Below are positions 1-5,978 of a stretch of 5,978 bases of DNA, piece by piece. The DNA is from CAZAJS01 sp964485635 (GTDB lineage: Bacteria; Pseudomonadota; Gammaproteobacteria; Francisellales; Francisellaceae). Location of the stretch: contig CAZAJS010000071.1 of NCBI GenBank assembly GCA_964485635.1, forward strand, positions 1 through 5,978. Reading direction: 5' to 3'. Made by a program: the position numbers and the translations under genes. How positions within the stretch are numbered: the stretch's first letter is position 1; each line of letters opens with the position of its first letter. The notes beneath the pieces are model-generated. The model was not told the DNA's origin, searched no databases, and was given only the letters and a program-made list of their open reading frames with translations.

Positions 1-1
1 A

Positions 2-280
2 ATTCAAGCACATCAAAATAAACTGCAACAATGGGAATGGCGTTTTGGCAAAACACTCCCATTTCATAAAACAACTTGTTTCATGGGGCAATCCATTACG
101 CTTGATGTGAAAAAGGGTTATATCCAACAATTATCCCCGGCTGATGCCTTTCCCGAATTAGCACAATGGATCGCGACCAATCAACCTCGTTATCCGATTC
201 CTAGTCAAGATACGATCATCCCTAGCCATGCGCCAAGCGAATTATCACAACTATATCATACATTAAAGCATCTGAATTAA
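2..280 (+). CDS. lplA: Lipoate-protein ligase A, C-terminal fragment (5' end outside window)
   Basis: The reading frame is open from base 2 to the TAA at 278-280, giving 92 visible residues; the rest of the gene lies before the window. An internal ATG at 83 is not the likely start, because the coding signal continues upstream of it. The visible part begins with a W-E-W-R-F-G-K-T segment (bases 32-55), which matches the W-x-W-x-F-G motif opening the accessory C-terminal domain of LplA. It continues through G-Q-S-I-T-L-D-V-K-K-G-Y-I, matching the E. coli stretch around G-V-E-L-H-F-D-V-E-K-G-H-I. LplA activates lipoate with ATP and transfers it to a lysine on E2 subunits of 2-oxoacid dehydrogenases and on GcvH. 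The catalytic N-terminal domain is not seen, so activity cannot be judged. A LplA-family paralogue is the main alternative. Confidence 0.75.
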   Translation: MQAHQNKLQQWEWRFGKTLPFHKTTCFMGQSITLDVKKGYIQQLSPADAFPELAQWIATNQPRYPIPSQDTIIPSHAPSELSQLYHTLKHLN

Positions 281-290
281 AATATCAGGA

Positions 291-335
291 AAGTTGAATT
301 TAAAGTTAAAACTAATTCAGCTTGCTTTATTATTT
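291..335 (+). terminator. Putative weak intrinsic terminator after lplA
   Basis: AAGTTGAATT (291-300) can pair along its full length with AATTCAGCTT (314-323), with a single G-U pair and a 13-base loop. The 3' arm runs into the T-rich stretch TGCTTTATTATTTG. It begins 11 bases after the lplA stop codon, where a terminator would be expected. The stem is AT-rich and the tail is interrupted, so termination would be weak. The T-rich tail overlaps the candidate leuS promoter. Confidence 0.35.
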
Positions 336-350
336 GATATACGCTACTAG
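322..350 (+). promoter_or_regulatory. Candidate sigma-70 promoter for leuS-lptE
   Basis: TTGCTT (322-327) and TACTAG (345-350) are separated by 17 bases. The -35 box agrees with TTGACA at four of six positions and the -10 box with TATAAT at three of six, so the match is modest. Transcription would start near 357, leaving a leader of roughly 15 bases to the ATG at 372 or 54 bases to the preferred ATG at 411. It lies in the only non-coding gap between lplA and leuS. The leader shows no T-box or leucine-rich leader peptide. Confidence 0.3.
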
Positions 351-410
351 CCTCAATCACTATTTTCCGTTATGATATTCAGTACCAATTCATTAATATC
401 GTCGTTTGCT

Positions 411-2855
411 ATGCAACCACAATATGATTTTACGCAAATAGAAAAAAATGCTCAACAATTCTGGGAAAACCACCAAACTTTTCATGTTGATGAAACATTA
501 GATAAAGAAAAGTTTTATTGTTTGTCCATGTTGCCTTATCCAAGTGGCGCTCTTCACATGGGCCATGTTCGTAATTATACACTCGGTGATGTGATTAGCC
601 GTTACGAAAAAATGCAGGGGAAAAATGTTTTACAACCAATGGGTTGGGACGCGTTTGGACTGCCTGCAGAAAATGCTGCGATTAAGAACCAAACAGCTCC
701 GGCTTCATGGACTAAACATAATATCCAGCATATGAAATCTCAATTAAAATCACTTGGGTTTGGCTATGATTGGTCTCGAGAAGTTACAACTTGTCAGCCT
801 GATTATTATCAATGGGAACAGTGGTTTTTTATTCAATTATATAAAAAAGGACTTGTTTACCGTCAAAATTCGATTGTTAATTGGGATCCAGTTGATCAAA
901 CCGTCTTGGCAAATGAGCAGGTAATTGATGGCCGAGGCTGGCGTTCAGGAGCATTAATTGAAAAAAAACAAATCCCTCAGTGGTTTATTAAAATCACTGA
1001 CTATGCTGATGAATTAAATGATGATTTACAACAATTAAATGGTTGGCCAGAAGCGGTACGAACCATGCAACATAACTGGATTGGCCAGTCAACAGGATTA
1101 ACAGTCAGCTTCCAAGTTGCTGAAAAACCATTACACCTGTCAACATTCACAACCCGTCCGGATACACTAATGGGTGTGGCTTACTTAGGTATTGCAGCAC
1201 AACATCCTTTAGCACTAGAATTAGCTGATAATAATCCAGCAATTGCTGAATTTATTGAAAGCTGTCGCTATCAAACAACCAGTGAGGCTGATTTAGAAAC
1301 GCAAGAAAAACGTGGTATTAATACAGGCCTAACAGCTATTCACCCACTGACAGGTCAATCTATTCCCATTTGGATTGCTAATTTTGTTTTAATGCATTAT
1401 GGTACTGGTGCGGTTATGGCAGTTCCTGCTCATGATGCGCGTGACTGGGCTTTTGCACAAAAATATCACATTGACTTTACCCCCGTTTTAAAACCAACTG
1501 ATGATCAATCAATCGATTACCAAGAAGCTGCTTGGAGTGGTTATGGAACGTTGATCAACTCTGGGAAATTTGATGGCATGGACTTCTCACAAGCCTTTGA
1601 AGCAATTGCTAATGCCTTGGCAGAAAAATCAGCTGGTGAAAAAACTAAACAGTTTCGATTGCATGATTGGGGTGTATCCCGACAACGTTACTGGGGCTGT
1701 CCAATTCCAATGGTTCATTGCCCTGATTGTGGTGTTGTTCCTGAATCAGAAGCTAATTTGCCGGTACAGTTACCAGAAGATGTTCATTTAACAGAAGGTA
1801 GCGGATCACCACTGACACAACGTGATGATTTTATTCATACAAGCTGTCCTAAATGCAGTCAAAAAGCACAACGTGAAACTGATACATTTGATACATTTAT
1901 GGAATCATCTTGGTACTATGCTCGCTACACCTGCCCTAATGCTGCTCAAATGCTTGACTCAAAATCCGCGAATTATTGGCTGCCAGTTGACCAATACATC
2001 GGGGGTGTAGAACATGCGATTTTGCATTTACTTTATGCCCGATTTTTCCACAAATTAATGCGGGATTGTGGTCTTGTTTCTAGCCATGAGCCATTTAAAA
2101 ACTTATTGACACAAGGTATGGTTTTAAAAGATGGTGCAAAAATGTCAAAATCAAAAGGCAACACCGTGGATCCTCAAGCGTTAATTACTCAATATGGGGC
2201 TGATACGGTTCGACTCTTTAGTATGTTTGCCGCACCACCTGAACAATCACTAGAATGGTCTGATAGTGGTGTTGACGGTGCTTATCGTTTTATTAAAAAA
2301 CTGTATCACTATGTATTGAACCACTATGATGCTCTTGAAAAAGCAACAAATGACTTATCACAATTAAGTGAACAAGATACATCAACCCGTCGACAAATAC
2401 ATCAGCATCTACAGCAAGCTAATCAAGATATGTCTAAACATCAATTTAATACTGTTATTGCCGGCGGAATGAAAATTTTTAATGCATTAAGCCAAGCAGA
2501 TAGCCCAGTTTTAAAAGCTGAAGGTATTTCTATTTTATTACGCTTGCTCGCACCATTTACTCCTCATGTCAGCCATTATTTATGGCAAAAACTCAATTGG
2601 GGGGATGATATTTTACAAGCCGGATGGCCTGAAGTTGACGCTAATGCACTTATTGCTAAGACAATGACACTGGCTATTCAAGTGAATGGAAAGCGAAGAG
2701 GCCAAATCGATGTTCCAGTTGACGCTGATAAAGCTACGATTGAAAAACAAGCTCTATCACAACCTAACATTGCAAAACAAACGGCCGATCAAGTGATTCG
2801 AAAAGTCATTTATGTGCCAAACAAACTAATCAATATCGTCGTGAGTTCACAGTAA
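411..2855 (+). CDS. leuS: Leucyl-tRNA synthetase (class Ia), lacking the leucine-specific insertion
   Basis: This enzyme charges tRNA-Leu with leucine in the cytoplasm and edits mischarged tRNA. An in-frame ATG at 372 would give 827 residues. The ATG at 411 (814 residues) is preferred, because the product then begins M-Q-P-Q-Y like E. coli M-Q-E-Q-Y, and the catalytic HMGH falls at 49-52, exactly as in E. coli. Numbered from 411, the CP1 editing domain has TTRPDT at 247-252 and the P-A-H-D-A-R-D loop with Asp342; [15 protein letters not shown] follows, and KMSKS is at 577-581. The anticodon-binding region and the C-terminal domain (V-N-G-K-R-R-G near the end) are complete. The usual leucine-specific domain before KMSKS is absent, which accounts for most of the shortfall against the 860-residue E. 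coli protein. A CPDC/CPKC quartet (437, 440, 479, 482) may bind zinc. Neither start has a clear Shine-Dalgarno. The stop overlaps lptE. Confidence 0.96.
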   Translation: MQPQYDFTQIEKNAQQFWENHQTFHVDETLDKEKFYCLSMLPYPSGALHMGHVRNYTLGDVISRYEKMQGKNVLQPMGWDAFGLPAENAAIKNQTAPASWTKHNIQHMKSQLKSLGFGYDWSREVTTCQPDYYQWEQWFFIQLYKKGLVYRQNSIVNWDPVDQTVLANEQVIDGRGWRSGALIEKKQIPQWFIKITDYADELNDDLQQLNGWPEAVRTMQHNWIGQSTGLTVSFQVAEKPLHLSTFTTRPDTLMGVAYLGIAAQHPLALELADNNPAIAEFIESCRYQTTSEADLETQEKRGINTGLTAIHPLTGQSIPIWIANFVLMHYGTGAVMAVPAHDARDWAFAQKYHIDFTPVLKPTDDQSIDYQEAAWSGYGTLINSGKFDGMDFSQAFEAIANALAEKSAGEKTKQFRLHDWGVSRQRYWGCPIPMVHCPDCGVVPESEANLPVQLPEDVHLTEGSGSPLTQRDDFIHTSCPKCSQKAQRETDTFDTFMESSWYYARYTCPNAAQMLDSKSANYWLPVDQYIGGVEHAILHLLYARFFHKLMRDCGLVSSHEPFKNLLTQGMVLKDGAKMSKSKGNTVDPQALITQYGADTVRLFSMFAAPPEQSLEWSDSGVDGAYRFIKKLYHYVLNHYDALEKATNDLSQLSEQDTSTRRQIHQHLQQANQDMSKHQFNTVIAGGMKIFNALSQADSPVLKAEGISILLRLLAPFTPHVSHYLWQKLNWGDDILQAGWPEVDANALIAKTMTLAIQVNGKRRGQIDVPVDADKATIEKQALSQPNIAKQTADQVIRKVIYVPNKLINIVVSSQ

Positions 2856-3403
2856 TGATGCAGTATTTACGCTTTTTAAAAGCAAAAATAATAACCATTA
2901 CCCTACTAAGTATGATTTTACTTGGGTGTGGGTTTCATCTTCGCGGTTGGGGTGAACCAATCCCGAGTTATTTAAAAAATGTTATGGTCCAAATGAAAAA
3001 CCAAGATTCACAATTACAACAAAATTTGGTTAATACATTTCGCTCACGTGGGGCTCATGTCGTTAATCAATCTGATCGAGCACAAATTAAAGTCATAATT
3101 GATCATGTCGATCGGTCACGCACTTTAACGACGGTGACAAGTTCAGACTCTAAACAGTATGCATTAGTTTACCAAGTAACCTACCATGTGACCGATGCAT
3201 CAGGCACGACATTAATTACCTCGCGCCAGCAACAAGCACAAAGTACACTTTATACAAATACATCACATCAATTGAATGCAAATGCACAAATGAATTCTAT
3301 TTATCAAAGTCTAGCTGAAAGCCTTGCTAACCAAATCGTTAATCAAATTGTGATTAAACTCAATCAATCATCGGATCCTGTCTCTAATCAAACCAGTGCT
3401 TAA
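2855..3403 (+). CDS. lptE: LPS-assembly lipoprotein LptE
   Basis: LptE plugs the LptD barrel in the outer membrane and helps insert lipopolysaccharide into the outer leaflet. The 182-residue product starts with a basic, then hydrophobic signal peptide (about residues 1-24) ending in the lipobox L-L-G-C, so Cys25 should be acylated. The mature protein opens with C-G-F-H-L-R-G, the hallmark of the LptE/RlpB family. The Y-A-L-V-Y-Q-V-T-Y-H-V-T-D segment and the helical C-terminus with repeated hydrophobic and Asn/Gln residues also fit the family. Its ATG shares one base with the leuS TAA (TAATG), and a second ATG follows directly at 2858, so either could serve. Only a weak GTGAG lies upstream (2841-2845), which suggests translation coupled to leuS. 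Lipobox, family motif and leuS linkage together make the call firm. holA, often next in gammaproteobacteria, is not downstream. Confidence 0.92.
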   Translation: MMQYLRFLKAKIITITLLSMILLGCGFHLRGWGEPIPSYLKNVMVQMKNQDSQLQQNLVNTFRSRGAHVVNQSDRAQIKVIIDHVDRSRTLTTVTSSDSKQYALVYQVTYHVTDASGTTLITSRQQQAQSTLYTNTSHQLNANAQMNSIYQSLAESLANQIVNQIVIKLNQSSDPVSNQTSA

Positions 3404-3430
3404 CATCAATATGTTATCGATGTTTCTTAC
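3402..3430 (+). terminator. Possible weak terminator or hairpin at the lptE stop
   Basis: AACATC (3402-3407) can pair with GATGTT (3419-3424), followed by TTTCTTACT. A competing, tighter pairing is possible between AACAT (3402-3406) and ATGTT (3411-3415). The stem has only six pairs and is AT-rich, and the T-run is interrupted, so this is a tentative 3' end for the leuS-lptE transcript. No better candidate is visible in the gap before the next gene. Confidence 0.2.
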
Positions 3431-3453
3431 TAACTAAAAAAATTTTCTTTAAA

Positions 3454-3482
3454 TTGACTTTTAAAATAAAAAAGATTATCAT
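3454..3482 (+). promoter_or_regulatory. Strong sigma-70-type promoter for the orphan lipoprotein gene
   Basis: TTGACT (3454-3459) and TATCAT (3477-3482) are spaced by exactly 17 bases; each hexamer differs from consensus at one position. An A-tract/T-tract stretch at 3435-3453 directly upstream resembles an UP element. Transcription would begin near 3489, giving a leader of about 27 bases before the ATG at 3516. This suggests the lipoprotein gene is transcribed independently of leuS-lptE. The surrounding sequence is very AT-rich, which raises the chance of fortuitous matches, but the combined score is still good. Confidence 0.6.
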
Positions 3483-3499
3483 TTTCTAATATATTATCA
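3475..3499. repeat. Direct repeat ATTATCA, possible operator
   Basis: ATTATCA occurs at 3475-3481 and again at 3493-3499, 18 bases start to start. The first copy overlaps the -10 box and the second lies just past the expected transcription start. The spacing would put both on nearly the same DNA face. ATTATC is also the hexamer unit of Fur-type sites, but no full 7-1-7 Fur palindrome is present. In such AT-rich DNA this may be chance. Confidence 0.3.
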
Positions 3500-3515
3500 A
3501 TGTAATAATTCAACC

Positions 3516-4346
3516 ATGAGCTATTTAAAATTTTTTATCCCATTGGTTTGTATTAGTAGTGCTTTATCTGGTTGCGAAATATCAACGTCATCTGATGGAC
3601 AAACAAATTATGAAGTGATCGCTGAAGTGGCAATTGCCCCTGGAGAATCACGGAATATGCAATTATCTTCTGATTTAAATATTAATCAACTCAACTATAC
3701 GAATGATTCAATTGATGTGGATGATATTATTTATGCAATTCAGTCAGAACATCCTAATATGTTTCATTCCAATTTACTGCATTTATCTTATGGTTCGTGT
3801 CCTAATACCATTTATTCAGGACAAACATGCTATCTTAAAATCAAAAATAATAATGATGACACTCCAGATAATGGGACTTATCATACATTATACGAAAATA
3901 CAGAATTTAGTGCTCATGTGGTTCGCCAGTTAGCGATTGCTTCATTACCCTACCGTATTCTAAATCATCAATATAGTTATTCCCTAAATAGCAATGAATT
4001 ACGAATTAACCTTCGATATCGTTATTTAGGCCATGGAGACTATCATACCCATCGTTATTATTTAGCCATTGATAGCAGCAGTATGCCAAATATTTCCACA
4101 GATAATGGATGCCAAACAAACATTGAATCATTAGGGGCATCCCACAAGTATGATTATATTGTCACTTTAGATCCTCGATCAGGCCATACTTACTGTCAAG
4201 TAACCTTTGACCAGCTTGATTCTGGTGCAAACATTCAAGGTTACCTGAATTATAATCAATCGAACCATTTATTATGGAATCAGGCTAAATATAGCCATTT
4301 TGAAAATACGTCCAGTGAATTTTCTCCTCAAATTGATTTAGTGTGA
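3516..4346 (+). CDS. Uncharacterised lipoprotein with two Cys-paired beta-type segments
   Basis: I do not recognise this 276-residue protein. Residues 1-19 form a lipoprotein signal peptide (one Lys, then a hydrophobic core) ending in L-S-G-C, so Cys20 should be lipidated. Glu rather than Asp at +2 gives no inner-membrane retention signal by E. coli rules, so the outer membrane is more likely (inference). The mature part is rich in Asn, Ser and Tyr. It has two similarly built stretches, each with a Cys pair: C95 with C105 (ending S-G-Q-T-C-Y-L-K-I) and C199 with C227 (ending S-G-H-T-Y-C-Q-V-T-F). Each is followed by an Asn/Asp/Gly loop and another strand-like segment. The pattern recalls the C-x(n)-G-x-x-C-x-I/V-x-V-x-F element of bacterial Ig-like or 'choice-of-anchor' beta-sandwich domains. 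It is probably a surface or periplasmic beta protein. No catalytic motif is visible. The gene has its own promoter and no obvious Shine-Dalgarno. Confidence 0.8.
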   Translation: MSYLKFFIPLVCISSALSGCEISTSSDGQTNYEVIAEVAIAPGESRNMQLSSDLNINQLNYTNDSIDVDDIIYAIQSEHPNMFHSNLLHLSYGSCPNTIYSGQTCYLKIKNNNDDTPDNGTYHTLYENTEFSAHVVRQLAIASLPYRILNHQYSYSLNSNELRINLRYRYLGHGDYHTHRYYLAIDSSSMPNISTDNGCQTNIESLGASHKYDYIVTLDPRSGHTYCQVTFDQLDSGANIQGYLNYNQSNHLLWNQAKYSHFENTSSEFSPQIDLV

Positions 4347-4373
4347 GGATGACCTATGGTGACTCACACTAAA
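4337..4373. repeat. Perfect 11-bp inverted repeat at the convergent gene junction
   Basis: TTTAGTGTGAG (4337-4347) is the exact reverse complement of CTCACACTAAA (4363-4373), with a 15-base interior in which ACC and GGT (4352-4354, 4358-4360) can add three inner pairs. The left arm contains the TGA stop of the lipoprotein gene, and the structure ends 17 bases from the gloB stop. It is placed like a bidirectional terminator, yet the plus strand continues with A residues and the minus strand with TCAATTTG, so neither side has a proper T-tract. It may instead stabilise mRNA 3' ends or act as a poor terminator. Confidence 0.6.
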
Positions 4374-4389
4374 AATACGGACCATTCAT

Positions 4390-5145
4390 TTAGAATGCAT
4401 CCTTTTGGGATCGCAGCTGTTTAAAAATAACCAGTGGATCAAATGTTTTATAAGTCGATTGCCACACAGGCATATCAACTTGTAAAAATATATTCATTTG
4501 TTTTTCGTCAGCTAATGTTGTAATTGGCTTATCTTCAGCCGTTTGATTCGCAACTTTTTGATACCATTGTTTATAATACGTCGGATCAGGGGCTACTTGA
4601 CAGGCAAATGCTAAATTATTTTCAAAGTAATCATGTGCCGGATAAATTTTTGTTGTTTCTGGCAGGCTATCACGTAAATAAAGAACACTGTGGTATAAAG
4701 CTTCTACACTGGCAGAGGGATCTTTTGTATTACCAACACCAGCATTAAATAATGTATCACCACAAAATAAATGTGCCTGATCAACCCAAAAAGCCACATG
4801 CGTTGATTTATGCCCTGGGACAAGTATTGCTTGGCAAGTTGCCGTCTTCAAAGACAATTGTTGATCGTGTTGTAGTGATTCAATTGTCACATTTGGCACC
4901 ACCCCATTACCGTATACCAAGGCATTTGTCTCAGCAATTAACGATTCAACACCAGCTATATGATCCCCATGATCATGCGTTAATAAAATCGCTTCTAATG
5001 TCAAATCTTGTCGTTTTAATTGATCTTGAACCATTAATGCAGATAAAGGATCAATAGCAATCGCGGTTTTTGTTGTTATATTAACGATTAGATAGTTATA
5101 ATTGCGTAAACGATTATTTAAGTACCAACGTTGAATCTCAATCAT
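4390..5145 (-). CDS. gloB: Hydroxyacylglutathione hydrolase (glyoxalase II)
   Basis: Glyoxalase II hydrolyses S-D-lactoylglutathione to D-lactate and glutathione, the last step of methylglyoxal detoxification in the cytoplasm. The metallo-beta-lactamase fold is complete. Numbered from the ATG at 5145 (251 residues, the E. coli length), T-H-D-H-G-D-H gives ligands H57, H59, D61 and H62; P-G-H-K gives H112; F-C-G-D-T-L-F gives D130; and Y-P-A-H-D-Y gives H171. The C-terminal substrate-binding domain ends in F-K-Q-L-R-S-Q-K-D-A-F, whose Arg and Lys match the glutathione-contacting pair of the family. A GTG at 5151 would add two residues, but the ATG is better placed relative to the AAGAGG ribosome site. 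Departures from the usual family wording are G-V-G-N for G-C-G-R and A-H-D-Y for G-H-E-Y. It is the downstream gene of a two-gene minus-strand unit. Confidence 0.93.
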   Translation of the reverse strand: MIEIQRWYLNNRLRNYNYLIVNITTKTAIAIDPLSALMVQDQLKRQDLTLEAILLTHDHGDHIAGVESLIAETNALVYGNGVVPNVTIESLQHDQQLSLKTATCQAILVPGHKSTHVAFWVDQAHLFCGDTLFNAGVGNTKDPSASVEALYHSVLYLRDSLPETTKIYPAHDYFENNLAFACQVAPDPTYYKQWYQKVANQTAEDKPITTLADEKQMNIFLQVDMPVWQSTYKTFDPLVIFKQLRSQKDAF

Positions 5146-5978
5146 TGCCACATACCTCTTGATTTAATACCATACCACATAAAGCTTGATTTAATGCATC
5201 AGCTTGTTGATATCGGCCTTGTGCTTCAGATAATTTGGCATAAAGCGCTTGATAAGTCATCAGTTGCTGATCGTTAAATTGATCAAGCTGGTTCCAGCAC
5301 AAAGCATCATTTAACCAATCCCACCACTCCCAACGAGCAGCATATTGCATTAAGCGAAGTTGAACGGCAACAGGTAGACAAGATTTTTGTTCCATCGCCC
5401 AATTCAATAAAGTACTTTTATCTTTTTGAGTTGTAATGGTTTTAGCCCATAAAAATAAAAAGGTTAATTCGCCTGTTTCAGCTAACCAGAGCGATGCTAA
5501 ATTTTGCATTTTACTGATTGCTTGATAATCGATTAATTGGTTTAAATAAGTGCAACGAATTTGCGTTGTCGCTTGCCATTTAGGATCTAGCTTTTTCCAT
5601 TGTTTCATTAATGCCCGTTTGCTACCTGCTGATTGCAATTGTTGACTAATAATATCTATTTCAGCTTTTAAAGGCAGCGTGTCATCATTCAAATTTGATT
5701 CTGATGTTTCATTATTATTAGCTTGCTCAATGTTAGTTGGTTGATGGTCTAATGAATCGGATGGATTGCTATTAGCTTCATTATTTGATGGGGTTTGAAT
5801 CGATATCTGATCTTTTTGACTATCATGACACTCTTGCAACAATTGAACAATAATTGGTTTTTTGCCTAGTTTTTTTTGCGCCTGTTTCAGATGGTCAATT
5901 GCTAAGTCATAATCTTTCTTCTTGTAAGCCATTAGGCCTTTGAATAAAGAAACCATGCCTGGATGGCTTGTTTCCGAT
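5138..5978 (-). CDS. TPR-containing protein, possibly HemY-like, C-terminal part (5' end outside window)
   Basis: The frame is open to the window edge, so the ATG at 5956 is probably internal: seven further codons precede it and no good ribosome site lies nearby. Counting from that Met, residues 5-30 resemble a tetratricopeptide helix pair (L-F-K-G-L-M-A-Y-K-K-K-D-Y-D-L-A-I). Residues 50-95 are a low-complexity Asn/Ser/Gln/Glu linker. Residues 97-265 are helical and rich in Trp (ten in all, including a W-E-W-W-D-W cluster at 209-214), ending in another TPR-like unit, L-S-E-A-Q-G-R-Y-Q-Q-A. The W-K-K-L-D-P-K-W segment and the closing TPR resemble the C-terminal half of HemY, a membrane-anchored protein linked to late haem synthesis, but similarity is loose and the N-terminal membrane anchors are out of view. 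The TGA at 5140-5138 overlaps the gloB ATG (ATGATTGA). Confidence 0.6.
   Translation of the reverse strand, partial: SETSHPGMVSLFKGLMAYKKKDYDLAIDHLKQAQKKLGKKPIIVQLLQECHDSQKDQISIQTPSNNEANSNPSDSLDHQPTNIEQANNNETSESNLNDDTLPLKAEIDIISQQLQSAGSKRALMKQWKKLDPKWQATTQIRCTYLNQLIDYQAISKMQNLASLWLAETGELTFLFLWAKTITTQKDKSTLLNWAMEQKSCLPVAVQLRLMQYAARWEWWDWLNDALCWNQLDQFNDQQLMTYQALYAKLSEAQGRYQQADALNQALCGMVLNQEVCGND
5145..5160 (-). promoter_or_regulatory. Ribosome binding site that decides the gloB start
   Basis: Reading the minus strand, AAGAGG (5160-5155) is followed by nine bases and then ATG (5145-5143). The alternative in-frame GTG at 5151 would be only three bases from AGG, too close for efficient initiation. 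The site lies inside the end of the upstream coding region, as expected for coupled translation. Confidence 0.65.

Noticed and set aside
351..410. Leader-peptide attenuation or T-box control of leuS
   Set aside because: The short extension contains one leucine codon run at most, no terminator/antiterminator pair is evident, and there is no T-box core sequence.
1570..2010. Two small plus-strand open frames (1570-1791, 1822-2010) inside leuS
   Set aside because: They lie in a different frame wholly within the conserved leuS coding sequence and show no recognisable motif or ribosome site.
3470..3510. Complete Fur box upstream of the lipoprotein gene
   Set aside because: Only isolated ATTATCA halves match; the opposite half-sites needed for a 7-1-7 palindrome are poor, so only a direct repeat is reported.
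3703..3933. A 76-codon open frame inside the lipoprotein gene
   Set aside because: It is an out-of-frame shadow; its hydrophobic composition follows from AT-rich codons of the real frame, whose signal peptide and lipobox are convincing.
4524..5057. Two plus-strand open frames (4524-4748, 4752-5057) opposite gloB
   Set aside because: They are antisense to a well-conserved glyoxalase II gene and have no family features.
1..5978. CRISPR array, transposon, tRNA or toxin-antitoxin locus
   Set aside because: No regularly spaced repeats, terminal inverted repeats with a transposase, tRNA-like cloverleaf or paired small genes were seen on either strand.

Overview
The window is AT-rich chromosomal DNA from a bacterium, most likely a low-GC gammaproteobacterium. 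The evidence is a leucyl-tRNA synthetase whose core closely follows the Escherichia coli protein, overlapping by one base with the LPS-assembly lipoprotein gene lptE; leuS-lptE is a typical proteobacterial pairing. A glutathione-dependent glyoxalase II gene fits the same picture. The genus cannot be fixed. The LeuRS lacks the leucine-specific insertion found in E. coli, so close enterobacterial relatedness is unlikely, and the style would suit Legionellales or Thiotrichales type lineages (inference only). No mobile element, CRISPR array, rRNA, tRNA or integration signature is visible.

Layout. Positions 2-280 (+) hold the C-terminal end of a lipoate-protein ligase A gene cut by the window edge, followed by a weak hairpin with a T-rich tail. 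Positions 411-2855 (+; in-frame upstream ATG at 372) are leuS, and 2855-3403 (+) are lptE; the TAATG overlap suggests translational coupling. A 112-base AT-rich gap carries a near-consensus sigma-70 promoter (TTGACT, 17 bases, TATCAT) for a stand-alone gene, 3516-4346 (+), that encodes an unrecognised 276-residue lipoprotein. This gene sits where many gammaproteobacteria have holA. A perfect 11-bp inverted repeat overlaps its stop codon and separates it from two convergent genes on the minus strand: gloB (4390-5145) and, upstream of it, a tetratricopeptide-like, possibly HemY-like gene (5138 to beyond 5978), joined by an 8-base ATGATTGA overlap.

How the genes relate. leuS and lptE form a housekeeping pair (leucine charging of tRNA, and LPS delivery to the outer membrane together with LptD) with no functional link beyond cotranscription. 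lplA attaches lipoate to dehydrogenase E2 and glycine-cleavage H proteins. gloB completes methylglyoxal detoxification by hydrolysing S-D-lactoylglutathione. The orphan lipoprotein is the only gene without an assignable role. Its promoter and two Cys-paired beta-type segments make it the most interesting item here, although most of the window is ordinary housekeeping sequence.
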